This document shows positions 43,382 to 50,985 of a stretch of 64,000 nt of DNA, piece after piece. The stretch covers positions 186,001 to 250,000 of the forward strand of contig CAVZJM010000014.1 in NCBI GenBank assembly GCA_963775625.1, written 5' to 3'. Source of the DNA: JAIBJN01 sp963775625 (GTDB taxonomy: Bacteria > Actinomycetota > Thermoleophilia > Gaiellales > Gaiellaceae). The notes beneath the pieces were generated by a model. It did not search any database. It had not been told where the DNA came from and saw nothing but the letters and a program-made list of their open reading frames with translations. Position 1 is the stretch's first letter. Each line of letters begins with the position of its first letter. The translations under genes and the position numbers were made by a program.

Positions 43382-43962
43382 CGCGTCGAGGCCGCCTCGA
43401 GCGCCTCCTGCACCTCGGCGAAGACGTCCTCGACGGAGCGGGCTGCGTGAATGGGGACCAGCAGCCCTCGGGAGCGGTAGTAGTCGACGAGCGGCTCGGT
43501 CTTCTCGTGGTAGACGTCGAGCCGGTGTCTGATCTTGTCGGGCAGGTCGTCGCTGCGCCCCTCGAGTGTCGCCCGGCCGAGCAGGCGCTGCATGGCCACG
43601 TCGTCGGGGAGCTCGAAGTCGAGGACGGCCGAGAGCACGCCCCGGTCGATCTCCTCGAGCACGCGGTCGAGTGCCTCGGCCTGCGCGAGCGTTCGCGGAA
43701 AGCCGTCCAGGATGAACCCTTCGACGGTGTCGTCCTGATCGAGCCGCACGCGCACGACCTCGATCGTCAGATCGTCCGGGACGAGGTCGCCGTCGTCGAG
43801 GATCGCCTTGACCCGCTCGCCCAGCTCCGTGCCGGCGGCGCACTCGGCGCGGAACATGTCGCCCGTGTTGATGTGCGGGATTCCGGCCTCGGCGGCGATG
43901 AGCTTCCCCTGGGTGCCCTTCCCTGCCCCCGGAGGGCCGAGGATGACGATGTCGAGCCCCAT
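43378..43962 (-). CDS. adk: Adenylate kinase
   Basis: 194 residues. P-loop GPPGAGKGTQ, AMP site INTGDMFRAE, and DGFPRTLAQAEALD. The LID is short and lacks zinc cysteines (GRATLEGRSDDLPDKI), the short form also seen in mycobacteria. Balances adenine nucleotides. 13 bp after secY, coupled to map. Confidence 0.97.
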   Translation of the reverse strand: MGLDIVILGPPGAGKGTQGKLIAAEAGIPHINTGDMFRAECAAGTELGERVKAILDDGDLVPDDLTIEVVRVRLDQDDTVEGFILDGFPRTLAQAEALDRVLEEIDRGVLSAVLDFELPDDVAMQRLLGRATLEGRSDDLPDKIRHRLDVYHEKTEPLVDYYRSRGLLVPIHAARSVEDVFAEVQEALEAASTR

Positions 43963-43975
43963 CAGCGAGCCACTC

Positions 43976-45229
43976 TCAGCGAAGGAAGCCCTCGTAGTGG
44001 CGCATCATCATCTGCGACTCCATCTGGCGCATGGTGTCGAGCGCGACGCCCACCACGATGAGGATCGAGGTTCCGCCGAGCGCGGACGTGGTCGCCTGGG
44101 AGAAGCCGCCGTAGCGGATGAAGAGCGTGGGCAGCGTCGCCACGAGCGCGAGGTAGAGGGCGCCGGGGAGCGTCAGGCGGGTGAGCACGCGGTCCAGGTA
44201 CTGCGCCGTCGGCGGGCCGGGCCTGATCCCCGGGATGTAGCCGCCGTGCTTGCGCAGGTTGTCGGCCTGGTCGATCGGGTTGAACTGGACCGCCGTGTAG
44301 AAGTAGGTGAAGATCACGATCATCAAGCCCTGCAGCAGGAGGTAGGGCAGCGCCGTCGGCGAGAAGTGCTCGTTGATGAAGGTCTGCGTCTGCGGGAAGA
44401 ACTGTGCGACCGTCGGCGGGAAGGCCATGATCGCGGCGGCGAAGATGATCGGGATGACGCCTGCCATGTTCACGCGCAAGGGCATGTAGGTGGAGCCGCC
44501 CGCCGTCATGCGCCGGCCGACCATGCGCTTGGCGTACTGGATCGGGATCCGGCGCTGGCCCTCCTGCACGAAGACGACCGCGACGATGATCGCCAGAGCG
44601 ATCAGCGGCAGCATGAGCCGGTCGAAGGAGTCGCCGGACCACCAGGCGCGCAGGCCGCCGGGGAGCCCGGCGAGGATCGACGCGAAGATGAGCAGCGAGA
44701 TGCCGTTGCCGACGCCGCGCTTGGTGATCAGCTCGCCCATCCACATGAGCAGCGTCGTGCCCGCGGTCAGGGAGACGACGATCAGGACGAAGCGGCCGGC
44801 GGTCAGGTCGAGCGCGCCCTGGCGGCTGAACAGGTACGAGTACCCGGCCGCCTGGAGCGCGGCCAGGACGACCGTCAGGTAGCGCGTGTACTGGTTGATC
44901 TTGGCGTAGCCGGCCTCCCCCTCCTTCTGCAGCTGCTCGAGCCGCGGGATCACCACGGTCATCAGCTGGAGGATGATCGACGCCGTGATGTACGGCATGA
45001 TCCCGAGCGCGAACACCGCGAACTGCGAGAGCGCGCCGCCCGAGAAGATGTTCAGCAAGCCGAGGATCGTGCCGCTCTGGGTGTCGAAGTACTGCTCGAT
45101 CTGCTCGGAGTCGACCCCCGGGACGGGAATCCAGCTCCCCAGGCGGTAGAGCGCCAGGATCATCGCGGTGAAGAGCAGCCGGCGCCTGAGCTCCGGGACC
45201 CGCCAGGCGTTGGTCAGCCAGGAGAACAT
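43976..45229 (-). CDS. secY: Preprotein translocase subunit SecY
   Basis: 417 residues, about ten transmembrane helices. N-terminal block RLLFTAMILALYRLGSWIPV. The plug region is SGGALSQFAVFALGIMPYIT. TKRGVGNGISLLIFASI and YPNPIDQ-equivalent FNPIDQADNLRKHGGYIPG are typical. Forms the Sec channel. ATG at 45229 is preceded by AAGGGG, which lies in the right arm (in mRNA sense) of the 45231 palindromic element, so its ribosome site could be masked. Confidence 0.97.
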   Translation of the reverse strand: MFSWLTNAWRVPELRRRLLFTAMILALYRLGSWIPVPGVDSEQIEQYFDTQSGTILGLLNIFSGGALSQFAVFALGIMPYITASIILQLMTVVIPRLEQLQKEGEAGYAKINQYTRYLTVVLAALQAAGYSYLFSRQGALDLTAGRFVLIVVSLTAGTTLLMWMGELITKRGVGNGISLLIFASILAGLPGGLRAWWSGDSFDRLMLPLIALAIIVAVVFVQEGQRRIPIQYAKRMVGRRMTAGGSTYMPLRVNMAGVIPIIFAAAIMAFPPTVAQFFPQTQTFINEHFSPTALPYLLLQGLMIVIFTYFYTAVQFNPIDQADNLRKHGGYIPGIRPGPPTAQYLDRVLTRLTLPGALYLALVATLPTLFIRYGGFSQATTSALGGTSILIVVGVALDTMRQMESQMMMRHYEGFLR

Positions 45230-45230
45230 C

Positions 45231-45394
45231 AGTGCCCCTTCAGGTAATGCCGCCCAGCTTCTGCGTCGCGAGCACCAAGCATGAGTCCGCACTCGTCCGC
45301 AGCCAAGGCCGGGAGCCTTTGCAAGGGCGCGGGTGGGCTCAGGCGCCGCGTGATCGCGGGGCAGAAGCGGGTATGTATTGCCTGACGGGGCACT
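45231..45394. repeat. Long palindromic element, copy 4 (rplO-secY gap)
   Basis: Left arm 45231-45264 and right arm 45361-45394 are imperfect inverted repeats (both read AGTGCCCC, TCAGG, AAT, then GCTTCTGC), about 26 of 34 pairing. Between them are further hairpins (CCGCG/CGCGG) and a diverged core with GCCAAGG and GGGCGCGGG-like blocks resembling the 61437 copy. It exactly fills the gap: one end overlaps the rplO stop, the other is one base from the secY ATG. Confidence 0.65.
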
Positions 45395-46052
45395 ACTCGT
45401 CGGTCTCCTCGGGCTGCGCCTCGGCAGGCTGCTCGTCGGCAGCCTCGGGCTCGGTCACCTCCGCGGCGGCCTCGGGCTCGTCGGCCGGCTCGGCGACGAC
45501 CGCCTTCCTGCGCCTCTTCTTCGCCTCCCTCGGAGGGCGAAGAGCCGTCGCGGACCCGCCGGCCTGCTCGATCTTCAGCCGCGCGCTGGCCGAGAAGGAG
45601 TGAGCGGTGACGGCGAGCTTCTTGGTCAGCTCTCCCTGCCCGAGCACCTTGACGTCGGTGCGGGTGTTCTTGATCAGCCCCTTCTCGACCATTGCCTCGA
45701 GCGTGGCCTCGGCGCCGTCGTCGAAGACGCGCTCCAGGTCGCGGAGGTTGACGGGCACGGTGTGCGTGCGATGCGGGCCCATCGGCATCGCGTCCTTCGA
45801 GTGCGGGCCGCGCTGCTTGGGGAGCCGCATGTAGATCGGCATCTGGCCGCCCTCGAAGCCGGGCCGCATCGTGTGCGAGCCGGCGCGAGACTTCTGCCCC
45901 TTGATCCCGCGGCCGGAGTAGCGGCCCTTGCCCGAGCCCAGGCCGCGGCCGACCCGCTTGCGCGCGCGCCGGGCCTGCGCCGGCTTCAGGTTCGAGAGGG
46001 TGAGCCCCTCCTGCTGCTCGGGCTGCTCGGGCTGCTCGGGAGTCTGTGCCAC
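45393..46052 (-). CDS. rplO: 50S ribosomal protein L15 with extensions
   Basis: 219 residues, against about 146 normally. LSNLKPAQARRARKRVGRGL then SGKGRYSGRGIKGQKSRAGS is the conserved core start; VKVLGQGELTKKLAVTAHSF is the core end. The N-terminus adds a Gln/Pro/Glu stretch and the C-terminus about 60 residues rich in Glu/Ala (after KKRRRKAVVAEPADEPE). Core intact. One base of overlap with rpmD. Confidence 0.96.
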   Translation of the reverse strand: MAQTPEQPEQPEQQEGLTLSNLKPAQARRARKRVGRGLGSGKGRYSGRGIKGQKSRAGSHTMRPGFEGGQMPIYMRLPKQRGPHSKDAMPMGPHRTHTVPVNLRDLERVFDDGAEATLEAMVEKGLIKNTRTDVKVLGQGELTKKLAVTAHSFSASARLKIEQAGGSATALRPPREAKKRRRKAVVAEPADEPEAAAEVTEPEAADEQPAEAQPEETDE

Positions 46053-46237
46053 TACGCCTCCTCCACTTTCACGAGGTGGCGGACCTTGCGGAGCATCCCC
46101 AGCGTCTCCGGGCTGTCGTCGCGCTCGGTCGTCCGGCCTATCTTGCCCAGGCCGAGCGCCCGCAGCGTGCCGCGGTGGCGCTCCGTCTGGCCGATCTGGC
46201 TACGCGTCTGGGTGATCTTCAACTTCGTCACTGTCAT
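46052..46237 (-). CDS. rpmD: 50S ribosomal protein L30
   Basis: 61 residues, KLKITQTRSQIGQTERHRGT and LRALGLGKIGRTTERDD, the standard L30 fold. ATG at 46237 lies inside the rpsE coding region (38-bp overlap), because rpsE has a C-terminal extension. Confidence 0.95.
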   Translation of the reverse strand: MTVTKLKITQTRSQIGQTERHRGTLRALGLGKIGRTTERDDSPETLGMLRKVRHLVKVEEA

Positions 46238-46820
46238 CAGTCTTCGCAACGGGCTCGGCGGCCTCGGCGGCCTCGGGCTTGGCGGCGGGAGCCTCACGCG
46301 GGAAGAGGATCTCCTCGACCCGCTTCCCCCGGATGCGGGCGACTTCCTCGGGCCGGCGCAGGCTCTGGAGCCCGTTCACCGTCGCCTTGAGGAGGTTGAT
46401 CGGGTTCGGGTTCCCGAGGCTCTTGGCCAGGATGTCGCGGATGCCGGCGAGCTCGAGGACGGCGCGGACGCCGCCGCCGGCGATGACGCCGGTTCCCTCG
46501 CTCGCGGGGCGCAGCAGGACGCGCGCAGCGTCCGAGCGGCCCAGCACCTCGTGGGTGATGGTCTGGCCGTGCTTGGGCACCTGGAACAGGTTCTTCTTCG
46601 CGTCGTCGACGGCCTTCGAGATGGCGAGCGGGACCTCCCGCGCCTTCCCGTAGCCGACGCCGACCCGGTCGACCTCGTCGCCGATGACGACGAGCGCCGT
46701 GAACGAGAAGCGCCGGCCGCCCTTGACGACCTTGGCCACCCGATTGATCTCGACCACGCGCTCCTTGAGCTCGCGCGCGTCGATCTCGCGGTCACGCACC
46801 TGCTTGGCGTCGATTGCCAT
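46200..46820 (-). CDS. rpsE: 30S ribosomal protein S5 with C-terminal extension
   Basis: 206 residues. ELKERVVEINRVAKVVKGGR, FTALVVIGDEVDRVGVGYGK, and the ram-type loop regions are typical. LRPASEGTGVIAGGGVRAVL is the conserved fold-2 start. The tail (PREAPAAKPEAAEAAEPVAK then acidic) is longer than usual and overlaps rpmD. Decoding-site protein. Confidence 0.97.
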   Translation of the reverse strand: MAIDAKQVRDREIDARELKERVVEINRVAKVVKGGRRFSFTALVVIGDEVDRVGVGYGKAREVPLAISKAVDDAKKNLFQVPKHGQTITHEVLGRSDAARVLLRPASEGTGVIAGGGVRAVLELAGIRDILAKSLGNPNPINLLKATVNGLQSLRRPEEVARIRGKRVEEILFPREAPAAKPEAAEAAEPVAKTDDSDEVEDHPDA

Positions 46821-47173
46821 CAGAAACTCAGTCCTCCCTCTCGTGCGCCGTCGGCGAGCGCCTTCACGCGGCCGTGGTACAGGTAGCCGCCGCGGTCGAA
46901 GACGACCGTCTCGACGCCGGCCTTCGTCGCGGCCGCGGCGAGGAGCTTGCCGACCTCGGCCGCCTGCTCGGTCTTCGACCCCTTGAAGCTCTTCGGCAGG
47001 CCGATGTGGCCCGCGTGGGCCAGCGTCTTGCCCTCGACGTCGTCGATCAGCTGTGCCTCGATGCCGCGGTTCGAGCGATGCACCGTCAGGCGCGGCCGCT
47101 CGGCAGTGCCGACGATCTTGCGCCGAACGCGCCGGTGGCGGCGCTCGCGTGCCTGTCTGACCGTGAGGATCAC
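46820..47173 (-). CDS. rplR: 50S ribosomal protein L18
   Basis: 117 residues. RERRHRRVRRKIVGTAERPR and RLTVHRSNRGIEAQLIDD are the 5S rRNA-binding parts; VVFDRGGYLYHGRVKALADG is the conserved C-terminus. Binds 5S rRNA with L5. Stop/start overlaps with rplF and rpsE by one base. Confidence 0.97.
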   Translation of the reverse strand: MILTVRQARERRHRRVRRKIVGTAERPRLTVHRSNRGIEAQLIDDVEGKTLAHAGHIGLPKSFKGSKTEQAAEVGKLLAAAATKAGVETVVFDRGGYLYHGRVKALADGAREGGLSF

Positions 47174-47706
47174 TACGCCCGCTTTCCGACCTTGCGGCGG
47201 ACGTACTCGCCGGCGTAGCGGATGCCCTTGCCCTTGTACGGCTCCGGCGGCCGGACTGCGCGCACCTCGGCGGCGACCTGTCCGACGTGCTGCTTGTCGA
47301 TGCCCTTGACGACGATCTGCGTCGGCTGGGGGACGTCGAAGGTGATGCCCTGGGGGGCCTTCTTCACGACCGCGTGCGAATAGCCGACGTTGAGCTCCAG
47401 GTCGGCGCCGCGCAGCCCGGCGCGGTAGCCGACTCCCTGGATCTCCAGCGTCTTCTCGAAGCCCTTCGTCACGCCCTCGACCATGTTGGCGACGAGCGTG
47501 CGCGTGAGCCCGTGCAGCGCCCGGTCCTCCCCGCGGTCCGTCGGGCGCGCGACCACGAGCTCGCCGTCGCGCTGCTCGATCGAGATCCGCTGCGGCACGT
47601 GCTGGGAGAGCTCTCCCAGCGGGCCGTTCACCATGACGCGGCCAGGGGAGAGCGACACCGAGACGCCGGCGGGGAGCTTGATGGGTGTGTTTCCGATCCG
47701 GGACAT
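47173..47706 (-). CDS. rplF: 50S ribosomal protein L6
   Basis: 177 residues. MSRIGNTPIKLPAGVSVSLS is the standard start. VEGVTKGFEKTLEIQGVGYR and GYSHAVVKKAPQGITF are fold repeats, and RPPEPYKGKGIRYAGEYVRR the signature C-terminus. Near the sarcin-ricin loop. Starts 4 bp after rpsH. Confidence 0.97.
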   Translation of the reverse strand: MSRIGNTPIKLPAGVSVSLSPGRVMVNGPLGELSQHVPQRISIEQRDGELVVARPTDRGEDRALHGLTRTLVANMVEGVTKGFEKTLEIQGVGYRAGLRGADLELNVGYSHAVVKKAPQGITFDVPQPTQIVVKGIDKQHVGQVAAEVRAVRPPEPYKGKGIRYAGEYVRRKVGKRA

Positions 47707-47710
47707 GCAG

Positions 47711-48106
47711 CTACCAGACGAAGCAGAGCACCTCGCCGCCGACGCCGAGCTCCTGCGCCGTCCGGCTGGTGACGAGACCCCTCGACGTGGACATGATCGC
47801 CGTGCCCATCCCGCCCAGGACGCGCGGCAGGCGGTCCTTACGGGCATAGACGCGGCGTCCGGGCTTGGAGATGCGGCGCAGGTCGGTGATGACGCGCTCG
47901 CGGCTCCGCCCGTACTTGAGCTCGACCACCAGGCTATCGAAGGCCTCGCCGGTCTCGATGCGGTAGTCCTTGATGTAGCCCTCGTCCTTGAGCACCCGGG
48001 CGATCTCGATCTTCGTGCGCGACGCCGGCATCGTGGTCGTCTCGTGGAGCGCCCGGTTGGCGTTCCGGATCCGGGTCAGCATGTCGGAGATTGGGTCGTT
48101 CAGCAT
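47711..48106 (-). CDS. rpsH: 30S ribosomal protein S8
   Basis: 131 residues. DPISDMLTRIRNANRALHET, ARVLKDEGYIKDYRIETG, and RPRVLGG-like KDRLPRVLGGMGTAIMSTSR then GEVLCFVW. Primary 16S binder, and in E. coli the spc-operon repressor. 13 bp after rpsN. Confidence 0.97.
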   Translation of the reverse strand: MLNDPISDMLTRIRNANRALHETTTMPASRTKIEIARVLKDEGYIKDYRIETGEAFDSLVVELKYGRSRERVITDLRRISKPGRRVYARKDRLPRVLGGMGTAIMSTSRGLVTSRTAQELGVGGEVLCFVW

Positions 48107-48119
48107 CGGAACCTCTTCC

Positions 48120-48305
48120 TTACCAGCTCGACTTGGTCATGCCGGGGATGAAGCCCTCGTGCGCGAGGTCGCGCAGGCAGATCCGGCAGAGACCGAACTT
48201 CCGGTAGACGGCTCGCGGGCGCCCGCACCGGTTGCACCGGCTGTAGGCCCGCGTCCTGTACTTCTGCGGGCGGGCGGCCTTCGCAATCAGGCTTTTCTTG
48301 GCCAT
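48120..48305 (-). CDS. rpsN: 30S ribosomal protein S14, zinc (type Z) form
   Basis: 61 residues, the short zinc form. CNRCGRPRAVYRKFGLCRIC carries the four-cysteine site; LAHEGFIPGMTKSSW is the standard end. 7 bp after rplE. Confidence 0.97.
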   Translation of the reverse strand: MAKKSLIAKAARPQKYRTRAYSRCNRCGRPRAVYRKFGLCRICLRDLAHEGFIPGMTKSSW

Positions 48306-48312
48306 GGCTTTC

Positions 48313-48894
48313 CTAGGACTCCTCTGTTCGGAACGGGAGGCCGAGCCCGCGCAGGAGCGCGAGGCCTTCCTCGTCCGTCTTCGCCGACGTGGTGATGACG
48401 ACGTCGAGGCCCCGGACCTCCTGCACGTCGTCGTAGTTGATCTCCGGGAAGATGATCTGCTCGCGGATCCCGATCGAGTAGTTCCCGCGCCCGTCGAAGC
48501 TCCGGGGCGAGAGGCCGCGGAAGTCGCGGATGCGCGGCAGCGCGATCGAGACGAGCCGGTCGAGGAACTCGTACATGCGCACGCCGCGAAGCGTCGCCTT
48601 CGCGCCGATGGGCATTCCCTCGCGGATCTTGAAGCCCGCGATCGACTTCTTGGCGCGCGTGATCTGGGCGCGCTGGCCCGTGATCGTGGTCAGCTCCTCG
48701 ACGGCGCTGTCGAGCGCCTTGGCGTTCGTCTTCGCCTCGCCGACGCCCATGTTCACGGTGATCTTCTGGATGCGCGGGGCCTCCATGATCGAGGTGAGCT
48801 CGAACTGGTCCTTGAGCCCGGGGCGCACCTCGCTCTCGTACTGGCGCTTGAGGCGGGCGGCGTAGCCCTTGTCTGTCTTCGTCTTCGCGGCCAT
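48313..48894 (-). CDS. rplE: 50S ribosomal protein L5
   Basis: 193 residues from ATG at 48894. IMEAPRIQKITVNMGVGEAK, QRAQITRAKKSIAGFKIREG, GRGNYSIGIREQIIFPEINY and the final TSAKTDEEGLALLRGLGLPF are diagnostic. Binds 5S rRNA and P-site tRNA. ATG overlaps the rplX stop by one base. Confidence 0.97.
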   Translation of the reverse strand: MAAKTKTDKGYAARLKRQYESEVRPGLKDQFELTSIMEAPRIQKITVNMGVGEAKTNAKALDSAVEELTTITGQRAQITRAKKSIAGFKIREGMPIGAKATLRGVRMYEFLDRLVSIALPRIRDFRGLSPRSFDGRGNYSIGIREQIIFPEINYDDVQEVRGLDVVITTSAKTDEEGLALLRGLGLPFRTEES

Positions 48895-49265
48895 CAGCGA
48901 TCCAGGACCTCTCCGCAGTCGGCCCGCTTGCAGACGCGCACCTTGACGCGCCCGTCCTTCGAGTCGCGGAACTCGTAGCCGACGCGCGTCGCCCGGTTGC
49001 ACGTCGGGCAGACGACCATCACGTTCGAGACGTCGACCGGCGCCGAGAGCTCGAAGATCCCGCCCGGCTGGATCTGCGTCTGGCCCATCCGGCTCGAGTC
49101 CTTCATCGGCCGCGGCCGACGATGGCGATGCACCGTGTTCAGGTTCTCGACCAGGACCCGGCGCTTCTTCGGGTCCGCCTCGATGATGCGGCCCTGCTTG
49201 CCGCGGTCCTTGCCCGAGAGGATCTGGACGACGTCGCCCTTCCTGACTTTCATCGTCTGTGTCAT
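48894..49265 (-). CDS. rplX: 50S ribosomal protein L24, zinc form
   Basis: 123 residues. KOW motif KVRKGDVVQILSGKDRGKQG, NTVHRHRRPR. The C-terminal region has CPTC and CKRADC pairs, a zinc ribbon that is found in some actinobacterial L24. Assembly initiator. One-base overlap with rplN. Confidence 0.96.
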   Translation of the reverse strand: MTQTMKVRKGDVVQILSGKDRGKQGRIIEADPKKRRVLVENLNTVHRHRRPRPMKDSSRMGQTQIQPGGIFELSAPVDVSNVMVVCPTCNRATRVGYEFRDSKDGRVKVRVCKRADCGEVLDR

Positions 49266-49633
49266 TAGAGGACCTCCGGGGCGAGCGACACGATCTTCAT
49301 GAAGTTCTTCTCGCGCAGCTCGCGGGCGACGGGCCCGAAGATGCGCGTGCCTCGCGGGTTGTCCTGTGCGTCGATGATCACGGCGGCGTTCTCGTCGAAG
49401 GCGATTGACGTCCCGTCGTTTCGCCCGAACGGCTTCTTCGTCCGGACCACGACGGCCTTCACGACCTCGCCCTTCTTGATCGTCCCCTGCGGGGTGGCCG
49501 TCTTGACCGTGCCCACGATCACGTCGCCCACTCGCGCGTAGCGGCGATGCGAGCCGCCGAGCACGCGGATGCAGAGGAGCTCACGGGCTCCCGTGTTGTC
49601 GGCGACGCGGAGGCGGGATTCCTGCTGGATCAT
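49265..49633 (-). CDS. rplN: 50S ribosomal protein L14
   Basis: 122 residues, standard. MIQQESRLRVADNTGARELL, VGDVIVGTVKTATPQG, and RGTRIFGPVARELREKNFMK are the conserved blocks. Bridge to 30S. Fifteen bases after rpsQ. Confidence 0.97.
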   Translation of the reverse strand: MIQQESRLRVADNTGARELLCIRVLGGSHRRYARVGDVIVGTVKTATPQGTIKKGEVVKAVVVRTKKPFGRNDGTSIAFDENAAVIIDAQDNPRGTRIFGPVARELREKNFMKIVSLAPEVL

Positions 49634-49647
49634 CGGGCCGTCATTGA

Positions 49648-50367
49648 CTACTTGGCTTCCTCGAGCACCTCGGCGAGGCGCCAGTTCTTCGTCTTCGAGA
49701 GCGGTCGCGTCTCGACCAGGCGCACGAGATCGCCGAGCTTGGCGACGTTCGCCTCGTCGTGGGCGTGGAGCCTCGTGGAGCGGCGGACGATCTTCTTGTA
49801 GACCGAGTGCGGCTTCACGGTGCTCACGCGGACGACGATGGTCTTGTCCATCGCGGCCGAGACGACGACGCCGCGGCGCTCCTTCCGCGTGCCTCGCGTG
49901 TCCTCGGGCTTGGGGAGGCGCACAATCGGCTTGCGCTCGGCGGGTTGCTCGCGCTTCGCCTTCGGTCGCTGGCGACGCTGCGCGCGCGAGACGCGCTTGC
50001 GCTTCTGCTTGGGCGCAGCGACGGGGGCGGCCGGAGCCTCGGCACCGGCCTCGTCGGCCTCTGCAGCCGGCTCCTCGGCCTCCGCCGCAGGCTCGCCGGC
50101 AGGCTCCTCGGCTTCGGCAGGCTCCTCCTCGGCCACCGGCTCGGGCTCCTCCTCGACGGCAGGCTCCTCTTCGGCCACGGGCTCGGGTGCCGGCTCCTCG
50201 GCGGGCTCCTCCTGGGGCTCTTCGGCCACGGGAGCCTCCTCCGCCTCGGGCTCCTCGGCAGGGGCTTCCTCAGCCGCAGGCGCGGCCTCGGCCTCCGGCT
50301 CCTCGACCGGAGTCTCCTCGACCTGCTCCTGCGTCTCTTCCTCGGTCTTCTTCCTTGGCCTTCCCAT
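49648..50367 (-). CDS. rpsQ: 30S ribosomal protein S17 with a long acidic N-terminal extension
   Basis: 239 residues, against about 85 for standard S17. The core is at 157-239 (RGVVVSAAMDKTIVVRVST, LGDLVRLVETRPLSKTKNWR). Residues 8-118 are almost only Glu, Ala and Pro, with repeats like EEPAEAEEPA. Residues 119-150 are Lys/Arg-rich (KQKRKRVSRAQRRQRPKAKR). The frame is continuous and ATG at 50367 directly follows rpmC. No ATG or GTG better placed for a short form was found. The acidic-then-basic layout recalls a self-shielding chaperone-like or rRNA-mimicking tail (inference). Confidence 0.94.
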   Translation of the reverse strand: MGRPRKKTEEETQEQVEETPVEEPEAEAAPAAEEAPAEEPEAEEAPVAEEPQEEPAEEPAPEPVAEEEPAVEEEPEPVAEEEPAEAEEPAGEPAAEAEEPAAEADEAGAEAPAAPVAAPKQKRKRVSRAQRRQRPKAKREQPAERKPIVRLPKPEDTRGTRKERRGVVVSAAMDKTIVVRVSTVKPHSVYKKIVRRSTRLHAHDEANVAKLGDLVRLVETRPLSKTKNWRLAEVLEEAK

Positions 50368-50571
50368 CTACCTTCTCTCCAATGAGTGGCTCCGCTCCGC
50401 CTGGATCGTCAGGATCCGGGCGATGTCGTGCTTGGCGAGCGACAGGCGCGAGGTCGCGTCGAGCGCCCCGGTCGCCATCTGGAAGCGGAGGTTGAACAGG
50501 TTCTCGCGGCTCTCGGCGAGGCGCTTCACGAGCTCCTCGTCCGACAGGTCTCTGAGCTCCTTAGCCTTCAA
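50368..50571 (-). CDS. rpmC: 50S ribosomal protein L29
   Basis: 67 residues, MKAKELRDLSDEELVKRLAE and NLFNLRFQMATGAL. Two-helix protein at the tunnel exit. Overlaps rplP by 11 bp and abuts rpsQ. Confidence 0.97.
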   Translation of the reverse strand: MKAKELRDLSDEELVKRLAESRENLFNLRFQMATGALDATSRLSLAKHDIARILTIQAERSHSLERR

Positions 50572-50980
50572 AGAGATCCGCCTCCCGTTTTACGAACCTG
50601 GTCTTCACGGGGAGCTTCATCCCGGCGAGGCGCATGGCCTCGCGGGCGAGCGGCTCCGACACGCCTGACAGCTCGAACAGGACGCGGCCGGGCTTCACGA
50701 CCGCCACCCAGTGCTCGGGCGAGCCCTTCCCGGAGCCCATACGGGTCTCGGCCGGCTTCTGGGTCACCGGCTTGTCGGGGAAGACGTTGATCCAGACCTT
50801 GCCGCCGCGCTTGATGTGGCGGGTCATCGCGATTCGGGCCGCCTCGATCTGGCGGTTCGTCACCCACGCGGTGTCGAGCGACTTGAGGCCGAAATCGCCG
50901 AAGTGGACCTGCTGCTGCCCCTTGGCGACCCCGCGTCTGCGACCGCGCTGCTGCTTGCGGAACTTGGTCTTTCGCGGCAT
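50561..50980 (-). CDS. rplP: 50S ribosomal protein L16
   Basis: 139 residues from ATG at 50980. MPRKTKFRKQQRGRRRGVAK, FGLKSLDTAWVTNRQIEAAR, and RMGSGKGSPEHWVAVVKPGR are diagnostic. Part of the A-site finger region. Five bases after rpsC. Confidence 0.97.
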   Translation of the reverse strand: MPRKTKFRKQQRGRRRGVAKGQQQVHFGDFGLKSLDTAWVTNRQIEAARIAMTRHIKRGGKVWINVFPDKPVTQKPAETRMGSGKGSPEHWVAVVKPGRVLFELSGVSEPLAREAMRLAGMKLPVKTRFVKREADLFEG

Positions 50981-50985
50981 CAGCA

